A DNA stretch of 64,000 nt from SIG78 sp036677805 (GTDB lineage: Bacteria > Verrucomicrobiota > Lentisphaeria > Victivallales > Victivallaceae): assembly GCA_036677805.1 (NCBI GenBank), contig JAVBVS010000016.1, positions 248,001-312,000 on the forward strand, given 5' to 3'. This document shows, piece by piece, positions 35,078-44,180 of the stretch. Under the pieces are notes generated by a model. It was not told the DNA's origin, searched no databases, and saw only the letters and a list, made by a program, of their open reading frames with translations. The position numbers were made by a program, and so were the translations under genes. The first letter of the stretch is position 1, and each line of letters starts with the position of its first letter.

Positions 35078-37285
35078 TTATTTTTTGGTATCGCGCACAA
35101 ACCCGTCGTCGGCCATGTCGATCCGCCGGTGGGTGAGGTCGTGGAACAATCGCCGCGCATCGCGGATGCCGCCGCAGAAAACCCACACGGTGCACATGAT
35201 GCCGAGGAATACGCTGACCCAGATGTAGAACCACCAGTACCAGCTCCAGGCATTGTCGGAAACCTTATAGAACAGATTGACCACCGTCCCGACTACGAAA
35301 ATGCCCCACCAGCCCATCGACCAGGCAAACGAGCAGTAGAACAGCAGCCGCTCGAAGCGGGAGAATTCCGCCGTGACGCCGACCAGTTTGGAAAATGTAA
35401 TCCGGCGCGACACCCGTTCACTGGTCTCGTCGCCCTTGACCCGGTCGGAAGCGATCGCATATTTGCCGCGATGCAACAGTTTATCCATGTTGAAGTCGGT
35501 CCGGGGGCCAACCAGCGATACCAGGACGTACGAAACGCTGGCCGCCAGCATCGCCCAGAAGTAAATCCACTGACCGTTGATCGGGAACTTCGTCTTATGC
35601 GCCACCAGATAGTCGCGCAGCGCCGGAGAACTCTGGATATACTGACAGATATCGCCCCAGTTCGACCACACCGTAAGGCCGAAGATGCCGACCACCACGC
35701 CGATCAGAATATTGATTGAGGCCGCCTTGCGGCGATTGGTCCACAACAAAGCGCCGACCACCAGCAGCACGATGAAAATAAAGCCGCAGATGATGGCCAG
35801 TCCGGAAACCGGACCCAGTTTCCGCGCATCCATGAAAGCGTCGATGAACGGTTCCCAGCACTGCTGGATCACCACCCCGCCGAACCCGAGCACCGTCCCG
35901 ATGGTCAGCGCCGTCCATGCCGCCGCGGTAGTACCGCGCCGCCAGTACAAGCCGCCGATGATCACCGCCCCGGCGCCGCCGAGATAAATGGCTCCGGTCA
36001 GAGCGAAGAACATCAGAATATAATCCTTCATCGGAAAGAGCAGACTGAAAAAGAAACCGAACAGCGCCACACCGAGGATCGAAAGCCGGAGCACCAGAAA
36101 ATGGGTCTTCGTGGCAAAGGGTTTGTTGCGCAGCGGAATGATCACGTCCTGAACCAGAATCGTACCCCAGGAGTGAGTATAGGTGTCGTCGCAGCTCAGC
36201 GCGCAACCGAGAATGATCGCGGCGAAAAGGCCATAGAATCCAACCGGAAGCACATGCTTGAGGAACAGCGGCACCGTCATCTGGGTCTGCAGCTGCGCGT
36301 CGCCGAGGCCGCTGATTTCCGCCTGAATCGGCGCGGCGATATGCGCGAACGCGGGCAGGTTCATCACGGCATAGGCGATCAGGGGAATCAGCAGCACACA
36401 CATGTTCTGCGCCATGCCGCGCCAGCCGCCGATCACGCCGGCCACCACCGCCTCATGCGGCGTTTTGGCCGCGGCGCCATAGCCGGAGTTGCCCTGCCAG
36501 CTGCGGGCGTTGTAAACCGCGCTGAAAACACCGATCAGGAAGTACCAGATGCTGAAATCGTCAGTGGCGCTGCCGCCGAAGGGATTGATCATCGACTCGC
36601 CGGGTTTGGCGCCATAGGCCAATCCTTCCATGACGCTGCCCCACGAAAACTGGCACAGCAGATAGATCATGATCGCCACGAAAGTGAGCATCATGAACGA
36701 TCCCTGCAGGAAGTCGGTGATCATGATGGTGATCTGTCCGCCGGAACAGGCGATGAATACCGCCAGTCCGAGATAAACCGCCATCACCACCGGAAGCGTC
36801 GAAACGGTGAAGCCCCAGAGCTGAAAATGCGGCGGAATCGCCAGGAAGTAAATCAGCAGATTGGCGGTGATCAACGGAAAAATACCGTAATTGAGCACCC
36901 CGGAAATCCAGCAGAGAAGCCCGGCGTAATACCGGAACTTGCGGCTGTACCGTTCTTCGAGAAACTGAGCCAGGGTCAATGCCCGGGTCTGCCGGAAGCG
37001 GTAGGTGATGAACCCGGTCAAGCCCAAAAACAACCCCACCGGCGCCCCGATCATGGCCCACCACGTCGGCGGCAGACCGGTCGAATAGGTCATTTCCCAC
37101 GTTGCCACCAGCGAAATCGCACCGAAAAAACCGCTCGCCACGGTCAACAGATAGCGCCCCGCCAGTCGGTCGGCGGCAAGGAAGTCCGCGATGCTGCGCA
37201 TGTACCGTTTGGTGAATAACGTGACGCCCACCACAATGGCCGCCATCGCTCCCAGAATCGACCAGTCAATCCAATGAACACCCAT
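35078..37285 (-). CDS. Sodium:solute symporter (SSS family), long form
   Basis: A 735-residue Na+-coupled transporter with about 15 hydrophobic segments. The N-terminus MGVHWIDWSILGAMAAIVVGV is followed by SIADFLAADRLAGRYLLTVA, and the core by SGVLNYGIFP, GGQITIMITDFLQG and SWQGNSGYGAAAKTPHEA, which recur in the partial symporter at 1-2037. SSS proteins usually have 500-600 residues; both copies here share a C-terminal extension of further helices. It has its own promoter at 37362-37389, although it follows the hydrolase/amidohydrolase genes on the same strand. It probably imports the product of the cluster at 37.5-43 kb. Confidence 0.92.
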   Translation of the reverse strand: MGVHWIDWSILGAMAAIVVGVTLFTKRYMRSIADFLAADRLAGRYLLTVASGFFGAISLVATWEMTYSTGLPPTWWAMIGAPVGLFLGLTGFITYRFRQTRALTLAQFLEERYSRKFRYYAGLLCWISGVLNYGIFPLITANLLIYFLAIPPHFQLWGFTVSTLPVVMAVYLGLAVFIACSGGQITIMITDFLQGSFMMLTFVAIMIYLLCQFSWGSVMEGLAYGAKPGESMINPFGGSATDDFSIWYFLIGVFSAVYNARSWQGNSGYGAAAKTPHEAVVAGVIGGWRGMAQNMCVLLIPLIAYAVMNLPAFAHIAAPIQAEISGLGDAQLQTQMTVPLFLKHVLPVGFYGLFAAIILGCALSCDDTYTHSWGTILVQDVIIPLRNKPFATKTHFLVLRLSILGVALFGFFFSLLFPMKDYILMFFALTGAIYLGGAGAVIIGGLYWRRGTTAAAWTALTIGTVLGFGGVVIQQCWEPFIDAFMDARKLGPVSGLAIICGFIFIVLLVVGALLWTNRRKAASINILIGVVVGIFGLTVWSNWGDICQYIQSSPALRDYLVAHKTKFPINGQWIYFWAMLAASVSYVLVSLVGPRTDFNMDKLLHRGKYAIASDRVKGDETSERVSRRITFSKLVGVTAEFSRFERLLFYCSFAWSMGWWGIFVVGTVVNLFYKVSDNAWSWYWWFYIWVSVFLGIMCTVWVFCGGIRDARRLFHDLTHRRIDMADDGFVRDTKK

Positions 37286-37361
37286 TTTCCACTCTCCGTT
37301 AGATTTTGGCCATGATCATTCCACCTCGTTCCTGCAATGGCGTTGAAATGGCATGGCCTAT

Positions 37362-37389
37362 ATTATAGAATGGATTTTCGGAAATACAA
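37362..37389 (-). promoter_or_regulatory. Putative symporter promoter with palindrome over the -10
   Basis: On the minus strand TTGTAT (37384-37389), 16 bp, TATAAT (37362-37367). CTATATTATAG (37358-37368) is an 11-bp palindrome centred on the -10. It gives a leader of about 70 nt. Confidence 0.5.
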
Positions 37390-37501
37390 TGGAAAATTCA
37401 CGTCGGAGAGAAAAATATTTTTGGGGGGCACCCGGTCCGGCGAGAGAATGTCGGCAAAGACGTGAAACAAACAGCTCGGAACCGCTCTTCCCGAACCGAT
37501 T

Positions 37502-38272
37502 TTACGCCGGGCGATGCAGCAGCGCGGAAGCGTTGCCGGCGGCGACCGCCGCCATTTCATCCGGCGCCCAGGAGGCGTTAAGCAGTTTGGTAACGGATAC
37601 CTGCGGATTTTTGAACGGCAGTCCGGTGCCCAGCAGGAGACGCCGGGAGCCGACCGTGTCACGCAGGCTTTCGATCGGATAGAAATCTTCGAGAATCCGG
37701 GAAAATTCATAGTAAATATTGGCCGGAGCATGGACCGCGTCGCGTTCGAAGATGTAATATTCGGCGGCGATGAACTTCACCTCCGGATGCTTCGCCGCCA
37801 CCGCGTTCAGCTCGGCCAGCGTCATTTCCGTGGTCACATCCAGCAAGGCCCGGTGGCGGCAGTCCTCCAGCCGGCAGGGCACCATCACCGGCAGTCCGGC
37901 GGCGGCGGCCATGGCGAAGAACTGTTCCAACGCCGGTTCCGCCCAGTCGTAACCGTGATAACGCGGCAACAGCCGGACCGCCTTGAAACCGAAACGCTCC
38001 ACGCACTCTCCGAAATCGCGTTCCCAATCCGGGTAGACGGGATTCACCGTGCCGATTCCGACATAATCCGGACTGCCGAATTCGCGCAACGCGGCGTCAA
38101 GCTCGCGATTGCCTTCATGCGCATCCCGGTAGCAGGCGCTGTTGATATTGCTCACCGCCCCGCCCCGGATGCCGACGGCGGCGTGCATCTGCGCCAATTC
38201 GGGCAAAGTCCCGAACGGAAGCCGGCGGAATGGAAAGTGACCAATGGCACAGTTGATGTCGAAGCCCTGCAT
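37502..38272 (-). CDS. Amidohydrolase-superfamily protein lacking the HxH motif
   Basis: A 256-residue TIM-barrel protein similar to the amidohydrolase-related (COG2159-like) family. Strand patterns are GFKAVRLLPRYHGYDWAEP, PVMVPCRLEDCRHRALLD, VKFIAAEYYIF and SRRLLLGTGLPF. The first-strand metal motif HxH is replaced by DINCAIGHFPF, and the usual second His positions are altered, so a classical zinc site is doubtful. It starts 3 bp after the stop of the neighbouring amidohydrolase; the two are probably partners, one possibly catalytic and one not. The substrate is unknown. Confidence 0.75.
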   Translation of the reverse strand: MQGFDINCAIGHFPFRRLPFGTLPELAQMHAAVGIRGGAVSNINSACYRDAHEGNRELDAALREFGSPDYVGIGTVNPVYPDWERDFGECVERFGFKAVRLLPRYHGYDWAEPALEQFFAMAAAAGLPVMVPCRLEDCRHRALLDVTTEMTLAELNAVAAKHPEVKFIAAEYYIFERDAVHAPANIYYEFSRILEDFYPIESLRDTVGSRRLLLGTGLPFKNPQVSVTKLLNASWAPDEMAAVAAGNASALLHRPA

Positions 38273-38275
38273 GAT

Positions 38276-39094
38276 TCAGATATTCCTCCGGCTGAGGATC
38301 CGTTCGAAATTGCCGCGATAAACCAATCGGGCCTCCGCGGCCGGCAAATCGGCCTCGGCATATTTGCACACGGCTTCGGTGAAAGCGTTATCGCTGCCGA
38401 AAAGCACCTGGCGCGCGCCGACGGCGTCGATCACCTGGCGCACCAATCCCAGATCGAAGTTGGAACCGCAGACGTCGCAGTAGTAATTTTCACATCCGGC
38501 CAGCCGCATCTGGCGCAGCGACCAATAAACGTCGCCGCAGCAGATATGGCCATGGATGAAGGTCGTTTGCGGATAACGCCGCGCCGCCGCCGCCAGCATC
38601 GCGGCGGTGGTGAGATTGGGTTGGGAAGCGCGAACGGCGTCGGAATTGCAATAAGCCGCGTGCATCAGCACCGGAATGCCGCATTCACCGCAGCGCTCCA
38701 GCACCGGCGCCATCGCCGGATCGTCGATCCGGTATTGATGGTAGAGCTTGATGCCGAGCATGCCGCTTTGCCCGACGCAGCGGTCGATTTCAGCCAGCGC
38801 CTCGCGGACATACCCCGGATTGACGAAACAGAAGCCGCGGACCCGCGGCGAATAGCGCATCGCCTCCAGAATCAGGTCGTTGGCCGCCCGGAACTGCGCA
38901 GGGTCCGCCGCCGCTTCCGTAATCGGCAGCGACAGCGCCACTTCCCAAATCCCGACTCGATCCATCAGAGCCAGCATCCGGTCGACCCGGGCGGAGTCAA
39001 ACGTCTTGCCGGAAAGCCACAAATGCGCATGGGCGTCGATCGCCCGGAGCGATTCATCCAGTCGGGTTGCCTGCATTTCCATATTCATCATCAT
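38276..39094 (-). CDS. Amidohydrolase family protein (metal-dependent TIM barrel)
   Basis: A 272-residue hydrolase or decarboxylase-like protein. The metal motif is intact: RAIDAHAHLWL (HxH) at the N-terminus, then GIKLYHQYRI, IPVLMHAAY (His), TTFIHGHICCGD (His) and QVLFGSDNAFTE (Asp). The N-terminus has several ATG codons (39094, 39091, 39088, 39082, 39076) with no clear Shine-Dalgarno; 39094 is the first after the low-complexity upstream part. It lies between the pseudopilin gene and a second amidohydrolase (3 bp gap). It may process a sugar lactone or acid. Confidence 0.8.
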   Translation of the reverse strand: MMMNMEMQATRLDESLRAIDAHAHLWLSGKTFDSARVDRMLALMDRVGIWEVALSLPITEAAADPAQFRAANDLILEAMRYSPRVRGFCFVNPGYVREALAEIDRCVGQSGMLGIKLYHQYRIDDPAMAPVLERCGECGIPVLMHAAYCNSDAVRASQPNLTTAAMLAAAARRYPQTTFIHGHICCGDVYWSLRQMRLAGCENYYCDVCGSNFDLGLVRQVIDAVGARQVLFGSDNAFTEAVCKYAEADLPAAEARLVYRGNFERILSRRNI

Positions 39095-39232
39095 CCATGA
39101 TCGGGTTGTCCGCCGCCGCCGCGGCCGTGACCGGTCTTTTTCCCAATATAGCACCGATCCGGCGAATTGCGACTCCGCAACGGGTCATGACCGGAAATTT
39201 TTCCATTCCGGACGCCGCCGGCAAGCCGATGC

Positions 39233-39892
39233 TCAATAACTGATATCGTCGAGCACCTTGCGATAACGATCGCCCCAAGCCAGCGCAACCGTGTCCGAAG
39301 GCTTGCTGTTGATGCCGCGAACATGCCCGCCGAGATGCAGCAGATTGGCCCCGACAGCATGGTTCGGCGCGGTGGTCCAGATGCAGTCCGCCCAGGTCAT
39401 GGCGCCGGGATTGTCGCGGCCGATGATGAAACGCGCCGCGACTTCGGGCGTACCCCAGCCGCTGTGGGCCTTCTTCCAGACGTAATAGTTGTAGGAAATC
39501 GTCGTCGCGGTGAAATTGGAAGTATCGCTCGGACACTTGTAGAACCGCTCGCACTGCTCCTGGGTTTCGATGGTGGAGGTTGGACGGTCAACGCCGAAAT
39601 AGCCGCCTTCGACCAGAATGAACGCGGGATAGTTGGAAGTCATGAGATTGCCGTTGGTCACGGTATTGGCAATGTCGTAATTTTTCTGGACGTCCACCGC
39701 GATAAGATCTTTGTTGGTGGTGGAATACATCATTTCCGCGACGCCGATCTGCTTGAGTTTATTGATGCAGCTGGCGCTGCGCGCCCGCTCCCGCGCCGCC
39801 GACAGCGCCGGCAGCAGCATGGCGGCCAGAATGGCGATGATCGCGATCACCACCAGGAGTTCTATCAATGTAAATCTTGAGGTTGCGTTCAT
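39233..39892 (-). CDS. Type II pseudopilin-like protein
   Basis: 219 residues beginning MNATSR then FTLIELLVVIAIIAILAAML. Close paralog of 30196-30864 (KQIGVAEMMYSTTNKD, KAHSGWG, RFIIGRDNPG, HLGGHVRGI). Arg, not Gly, precedes the mature Phe. GGGAGG lies 8 nt before ATG 39892; the longer open frame upstream enters the hydrolase gene and is rejected. It is downstream of the paralogous giant hydrolase, whereas in the 30-kb locus the pilin gene comes first. Confidence 0.87.
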   Translation of the reverse strand: MNATSRFTLIELLVVIAIIAILAAMLLPALSAARERARSASCINKLKQIGVAEMMYSTTNKDLIAVDVQKNYDIANTVTNGNLMTSNYPAFILVEGGYFGVDRPTSTIETQEQCERFYKCPSDTSNFTATTISYNYYVWKKAHSGWGTPEVAARFIIGRDNPGAMTWADCIWTTAPNHAVGANLLHLGGHVRGINSKPSDTVALAWGDRYRKVLDDISY

Positions 39893-39975
39893 TGTTTTTT
39901 CCTCCCTGAATGTTATCCTTGACTGGGTTTGAAAATCCCAGAGCGGCGGCCCATCCCCCGCTCCGGGAACTTGGA

Positions 39976-42900
39976 TTATTGACGAATCAATGCGACGCTG
40001 TAACCTTCGGGAATCCGGACCTCGGCGAAATTTTTTCCGTCCCGGGTTACCGCCGGAATTTGATAGTCCTTCACTTCGACCCCGCTCCGGTTGAAGACCC
40101 GTGAAGTGAATTTCGAGCCGTCGCCCCATCCGAAATAACCGCTACGATTGGTCAGGATGCGTTCCTTGCCCACAATATAGCCTGCCCCGAGGTCGATCGG
40201 CGTAATCGGAAACATGGCGTCGGTCAGGGTCGGATGGGTCGCTTCCAGCGTATTGCGGTACCAGTAGTAGACCGCGCCGTAATCCAGCCCCCGGACCATA
40301 TTCTTGTAACTGTCGACCTCGTCTTTTTCGCCGAGATGGTCGCCCAGCGCCAGCGGAGTGTAAAGCTGGCCCAGCACCAGGTTGGTGATGCTGCCGGTTT
40401 CGATGAAGCGCGGGAACTTGAAGCGGTTGAAGCTCCGGGTCATCGGCGCGCCGTTGCCGATCAGGGCGGGACGGCCGCTGTTTTTGGCCTTGGACATGGC
40501 GATCATCTTTTCGGTCACCTTCATCCGCCAGGGCAGCGTGGCAAGCGTGACGCAGCTGACTTTGCGGGTAATCCGGTGGGTGGCCGGGTCGATGATCGCG
40601 CTGACACCATCCCAGCAATCGGGATTGAAGTTGTATTTGACGCTGGAATAGGCGATCTCGTCCCAGTAGATGGCGTCCGCGCCAAGCTCGTTCAGCCGCT
40701 TTTCGATCAGCTGTTCCTGAACCTGAGCGAATTTGCCACCTTCGACCGGCATGAAAATCGGATAATGGCCGCCGCCGTAATCGGCCTGAAGGCCATTGGA
40801 GGTGAGCACCCGGGCGTCGGCGAATTCGGCGACATCGTTTTTGCCATTGGAAATATAACAGTGGAAGTAGATGTAGACCGGCAGTTCGGGTCGGGCGGCG
40901 CGGGTCAGCGCGAACGCTTTGGCGTAGCTCGACAGGTCGACCTCGTTCCAGGCATTGCCGTGCATGGCGATGTTGCCGACCGTATGGCCGCCGAAGAGCA
41001 CGAAATTCATCGATTTGTTGCGGCTGTAGGTCCGGAAACTGTCGACCGTCTGCCGCGCCAGCAGAGCGCCGGCGCCCATGAAACCGGTGGAACCGTCGAT
41101 GGTGAAGTTGTTTTCCCAGGCGTCGCGGACCCGGTTGATGAACAGGAAGTGATCGCCCTTCTCCAGCGGATAGAGGCTGAATTCGGTGGCGATTTCGCGG
41201 CCCGGAGTCAGTACGAAACGCATGTTGCGGAGGCCGAACTTGCCGTCCTGAAGGTAGTTGCCCCCCTGCGCCCGGGTATAATCGTCCTCGGCGAGCAATC
41301 CCAGGCCGCCGTCGCCGGCAATGGCCAGACTGGCCGGATGTTCGCCGGATTCGACCGCGTAGGCGGCGCCGCTCGTTTTCTGACCGCCGATATAACCGGC
41401 TTCGTATTTGCCGGGGGCAAATTCATGACGATACATCAGCGGCAGATCGCGGTCGGTCAGATTGGTCAGTTTGTCGACGACCTGAATGTGGGTCGGAAGC
41501 ATCCTGATGGTGCGTTCCAGCCGGAAGTCGCTTGTGGCGGCCGACAGCGTATCGCCCTTGACCGTGAAAGTCCGCCATTCCTGCGGCTGTTTGGCAGCGC
41601 CCAGCGCCGCCCAGCCGGGGGTCAGGGTGGAGTAGGCGGAGTCAACCGTGTAGGTTTGGCCGTTGAGCTTGACCGCGACCGCGCCGCCCGGAGCAATATT
41701 CGCGCTATAAAGCGGCTGCGTCAACTTGACCAATGGCTCGATCGCCGGAATCTCGCCGGTCGGCGCGTCGGCAAGCTTGCGGGCGGCCAGCGCCGGGCTC
41801 AATACATCGCACAGCGCCAGTTCGGCCACCAGCGGCTGGGTGATTTTGTCGCGGGCGTTGGTAATCGCAACCGTGTTGCCCGAAGGTTTCAGCAAGCCGG
41901 TCAGGTCAAAACGGAAATCGAAGGGGTCGATGCGCTCGCCGTTGGACATGAATCCCGGACATTTTTCGGGATCGAAACTTCCGGCGTAGGGCAGATAGAA
42001 GACGTGTCCGGCATTTTCGGAAGCGATGATATGAGTGCCGAATTCGATCTTGTCACCGCGGTTGCGCAGCCGCGAACCGTCCAGCACGGTGCCGTTGACC
42101 GCGACCTTCAGGGCATTGGTGGCTCCGGCGTATTTGCCGGCGTCAAGGTAAGCCCGCACCCGGAGTTCCCGGGCGTTGGCCGCCAGCGCATCGGGAATCT
42201 TTACCGTGTTCGCGGTCTGAGGCGCAATCCGCAACGTGTCGCCGAGCTTTTCCACCTTGCCGCTGCGGAGTTTGGCCGGATCGACCCGCAGATTGCCGTC
42301 GGTGAGCACCGCAAGACCGAAACGGTCGGGGGAATTGAGCAGCCGTCCGGGCTTGCCGTTGAGACTCAGGACGCTCTCCTGATTATCGCCGTCGGTGTCG
42401 CTGACCAGCAGATCGAGTTTCAGAGTCATGCCTTCCTCGACCTGTTTGATGCCGAAAACCGACCATGGCAACGCCGCTTCGATCTTGTATCCGGAAGCGG
42501 TGCGGACCGCGGCCGCCCGGGCCTCGGGCAGCGCCTGCAACACCGGATTCCACTGGAATACTTCAGGCTTGATCTCCGCAAAATTGCCCGGCGAAATGCC
42601 GATGCGGAAAACCTTCTTCAGATCGGCCTTGCCATTTTCCTGAACCGGATAATCGACCAGCAGCATGATGTGGTCGCCCTTCCAGAGATTGCTCTGGGAA
42701 TTCTGCTGGCGAAAGGTATCGTCCGTGACCGTGACGCCAAGATAAAGATAGTTCGGATCATAACCGACGATCGCTTCGGCGGCCAGATCGCCCTCTCCGG
42801 AAAGCTTGTCGGCTCCGAAAACCGTCTGCCGCGCGTCAAGGCGGTGGATTTCGGTCAGGCGCAGCAATCGCGAAAGCGACCCGTCGACCGCAGGCGGCGG

Positions 42901-42993
42901 ATCGGCCACCCGTTGAATTTTCAACATCTCTTCCGCCCCGGCGACGCCGGAGACCAGTACGCCGAACACCCCCAGCCAATGTCTCAGTTTCAT
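39976..42993 (-). CDS. Exported giant hydrolase-like protein with CBM9-like domain (paralog)
   Basis: 1005 residues with the signal peptide MKLRHWLGVFGVLVSGVAGA. It is collinear with 30894-33866: the CBM9-like domain (DPPPAVDGSLSRLLRLTEIH, GYDPNYLYLGVTVTDD, LWKGDHIMLLVDYP, KIEAALPWSVFG), middle beta regions, and a C-terminal barrel with GADAIYWDEIAYSSVKYN, FPRFIETGSITNLVLGQLYTPLALGDH and GAGYIVGKERILTN. Conservation of YWDE across the two copies supports a catalytic acidic pair. The gene is 38 bp after a regulator gene on the same strand and leads the run to pilin and amidohydrolases. Confidence 0.75.
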   Translation of the reverse strand: MKLRHWLGVFGVLVSGVAGAEEMLKIQRVADPPPAVDGSLSRLLRLTEIHRLDARQTVFGADKLSGEGDLAAEAIVGYDPNYLYLGVTVTDDTFRQQNSQSNLWKGDHIMLLVDYPVQENGKADLKKVFRIGISPGNFAEIKPEVFQWNPVLQALPEARAAAVRTASGYKIEAALPWSVFGIKQVEEGMTLKLDLLVSDTDGDNQESVLSLNGKPGRLLNSPDRFGLAVLTDGNLRVDPAKLRSGKVEKLGDTLRIAPQTANTVKIPDALAANARELRVRAYLDAGKYAGATNALKVAVNGTVLDGSRLRNRGDKIEFGTHIIASENAGHVFYLPYAGSFDPEKCPGFMSNGERIDPFDFRFDLTGLLKPSGNTVAITNARDKITQPLVAELALCDVLSPALAARKLADAPTGEIPAIEPLVKLTQPLYSANIAPGGAVAVKLNGQTYTVDSAYSTLTPGWAALGAAKQPQEWRTFTVKGDTLSAATSDFRLERTIRMLPTHIQVVDKLTNLTDRDLPLMYRHEFAPGKYEAGYIGGQKTSGAAYAVESGEHPASLAIAGDGGLGLLAEDDYTRAQGGNYLQDGKFGLRNMRFVLTPGREIATEFSLYPLEKGDHFLFINRVRDAWENNFTIDGSTGFMGAGALLARQTVDSFRTYSRNKSMNFVLFGGHTVGNIAMHGNAWNEVDLSSYAKAFALTRAARPELPVYIYFHCYISNGKNDVAEFADARVLTSNGLQADYGGGHYPIFMPVEGGKFAQVQEQLIEKRLNELGADAIYWDEIAYSSVKYNFNPDCWDGVSAIIDPATHRITRKVSCVTLATLPWRMKVTEKMIAMSKAKNSGRPALIGNGAPMTRSFNRFKFPRFIETGSITNLVLGQLYTPLALGDHLGEKDEVDSYKNMVRGLDYGAVYYWYRNTLEATHPTLTDAMFPITPIDLGAGYIVGKERILTNRSGYFGWGDGSKFTSRVFNRSGVEVKDYQIPAVTRDGKNFAEVRIPEGYSVALIRQ

Positions 42994-43031
42994 TGCAGCA
43001 CTCTTTTCTTATTGGGATTGATTGTTTTCAA

Positions 43032-44114
43032 TCAGATGGAACACCGGAAATTCTCCACCACCGGCACCGTTTCAACCAGCGGTTCCGGCGAATCCGCCAG
43101 CAGTTGCCGAAGCGCCATGCGTCCGGCCATTTCGTAATCGAAGCCGATGGCCGAAAGCGGCAGCGGATTCCGTTCCAGCGCCGGATTATCCTCCAACGCC
43201 AGAATTGACACATCCTTCGGTACCGTCAACTGCGCCCGACGCAGCGCCTGATAGGCGCCGACGGCCTGGACATAGCTTACCGCGAGAATGGCGTCGAAAA
43301 AATGGCGGCGGCGGGAGAGAATGGAGATGGCCATTTCATCCATGACCATTTCCTGGTCCCGATTGGTGAACAGTTCGATGTTGGGATTGTATTCGAGGCC
43401 GCAGGCGGCCAGTCCCGCGCGATAGCCCCGGCGCCACGGCACATCGTAACGCACCCCGCTGTGAAGCAGGAGGATATGCCGCCGCCCGGCCGCATAAAGC
43501 AGCTTCACACCCTGTGCCACCAGCTCCGTGCGGGCGAGGCGCAGCTTGTGGAATCCGGTAATCGAGCGGGCGAATTCCGGCTCCGCTTCATCCTGATTGT
43601 CGAGGAAGGAAACCCGGCAGTGTTTCCGCTGGAGCCACGGAAAAATCGGATAAAACCAGTAGCCCGCGACAATCACCCGGCTGTAGGGCGCCAGATTGTC
43701 CAGCACCTCCCGGTCCAGATCATTCTGGGTGTTGGAACGCCCGGTGATCAGCATTTCAAGCTTGACTCCGGAATCCCGCGCCTCCTGCAATGCCCCGCCG
43801 TAAGCCGTAACCGAAAAAAAAGTCACCGGATAGCGGAAGATCACGGTACTGGGCAAGGCGAAATAAATCGGCTGCTTTCCGCGTTCGGCCGTATTGAGCC
43901 GGGTAAAACTGCCGCTGCCCCGGACCCGCTCAAGCAGTCCCTTATTTTCCAGATCGTTGAGCGCCCGGGTGACGGTCATGTAGGAAACGCCAAAACGCTC
44001 CGCCAGCGCTCGGGCGGCGGGCACCCGGGTATTGGCCGGCAAAGCGGCGAACTCCACCTCCAGAATTTCGCGGATCCGGCGGTGAAGCGGTTGTTCGGCG
44101 GCACTCTTCGGCAT
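43032..44114 (-). CDS. GntR-type regulator with LacI-like sensor domain
   Basis: 360 residues: winged helix at about 8-75 (PAARALAERFGVSYMTVTRALNDLENKGLL) and a ligand-binding domain after it (FFSVTAYGGALQEARDSGVKLEM ... RHILLLHSGVRYDVPWRRGY ... VPKDVSILALEDNPAL). ATG 44114 was chosen because GGAG stands 7 nt upstream and the predicted -10 (44153-44158) lies directly before an alternative ATG at 44150, excluding it. It is the first gene of the set to 37.5 kb and probably regulates it and itself. Ligand unknown, likely a sugar. Confidence 0.87.
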   Translation of the reverse strand: MPKSAAEQPLHRRIREILEVEFAALPANTRVPAARALAERFGVSYMTVTRALNDLENKGLLERVRGSGSFTRLNTAERGKQPIYFALPSTVIFRYPVTFFSVTAYGGALQEARDSGVKLEMLITGRSNTQNDLDREVLDNLAPYSRVIVAGYWFYPIFPWLQRKHCRVSFLDNQDEAEPEFARSITGFHKLRLARTELVAQGVKLLYAAGRRHILLLHSGVRYDVPWRRGYRAGLAACGLEYNPNIELFTNRDQEMVMDEMAISILSRRRHFFDAILAVSYVQAVGAYQALRRAQLTVPKDVSILALEDNPALERNPLPLSAIGFDYEMAGRMALRQLLADSPEPLVETVPVVENFRCSI

Positions 44115-44152
44115 GGCAAAACTCCGGCTTTCAACAATTGCGTCTGCCATTA

Positions 44153-44180
44153 AGTATAATGAAAAAATCCGAAAAAACAA
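44153..44180 (-). promoter_or_regulatory. Putative promoter of the 44-kb regulator and downstream hydrolase genes
   Basis: On the minus strand TTGTTT (44175-44180), 16 bp, TATACT (44153-44158), 38 bp before the ATG. Confidence 0.45.

Noticed and set aside
40234..43137. 967-codon open frame on the plus strand
   Set aside because: Antisense to the CBM9-like giant hydrolase and part of the regulator; composition is that of a shadow frame.
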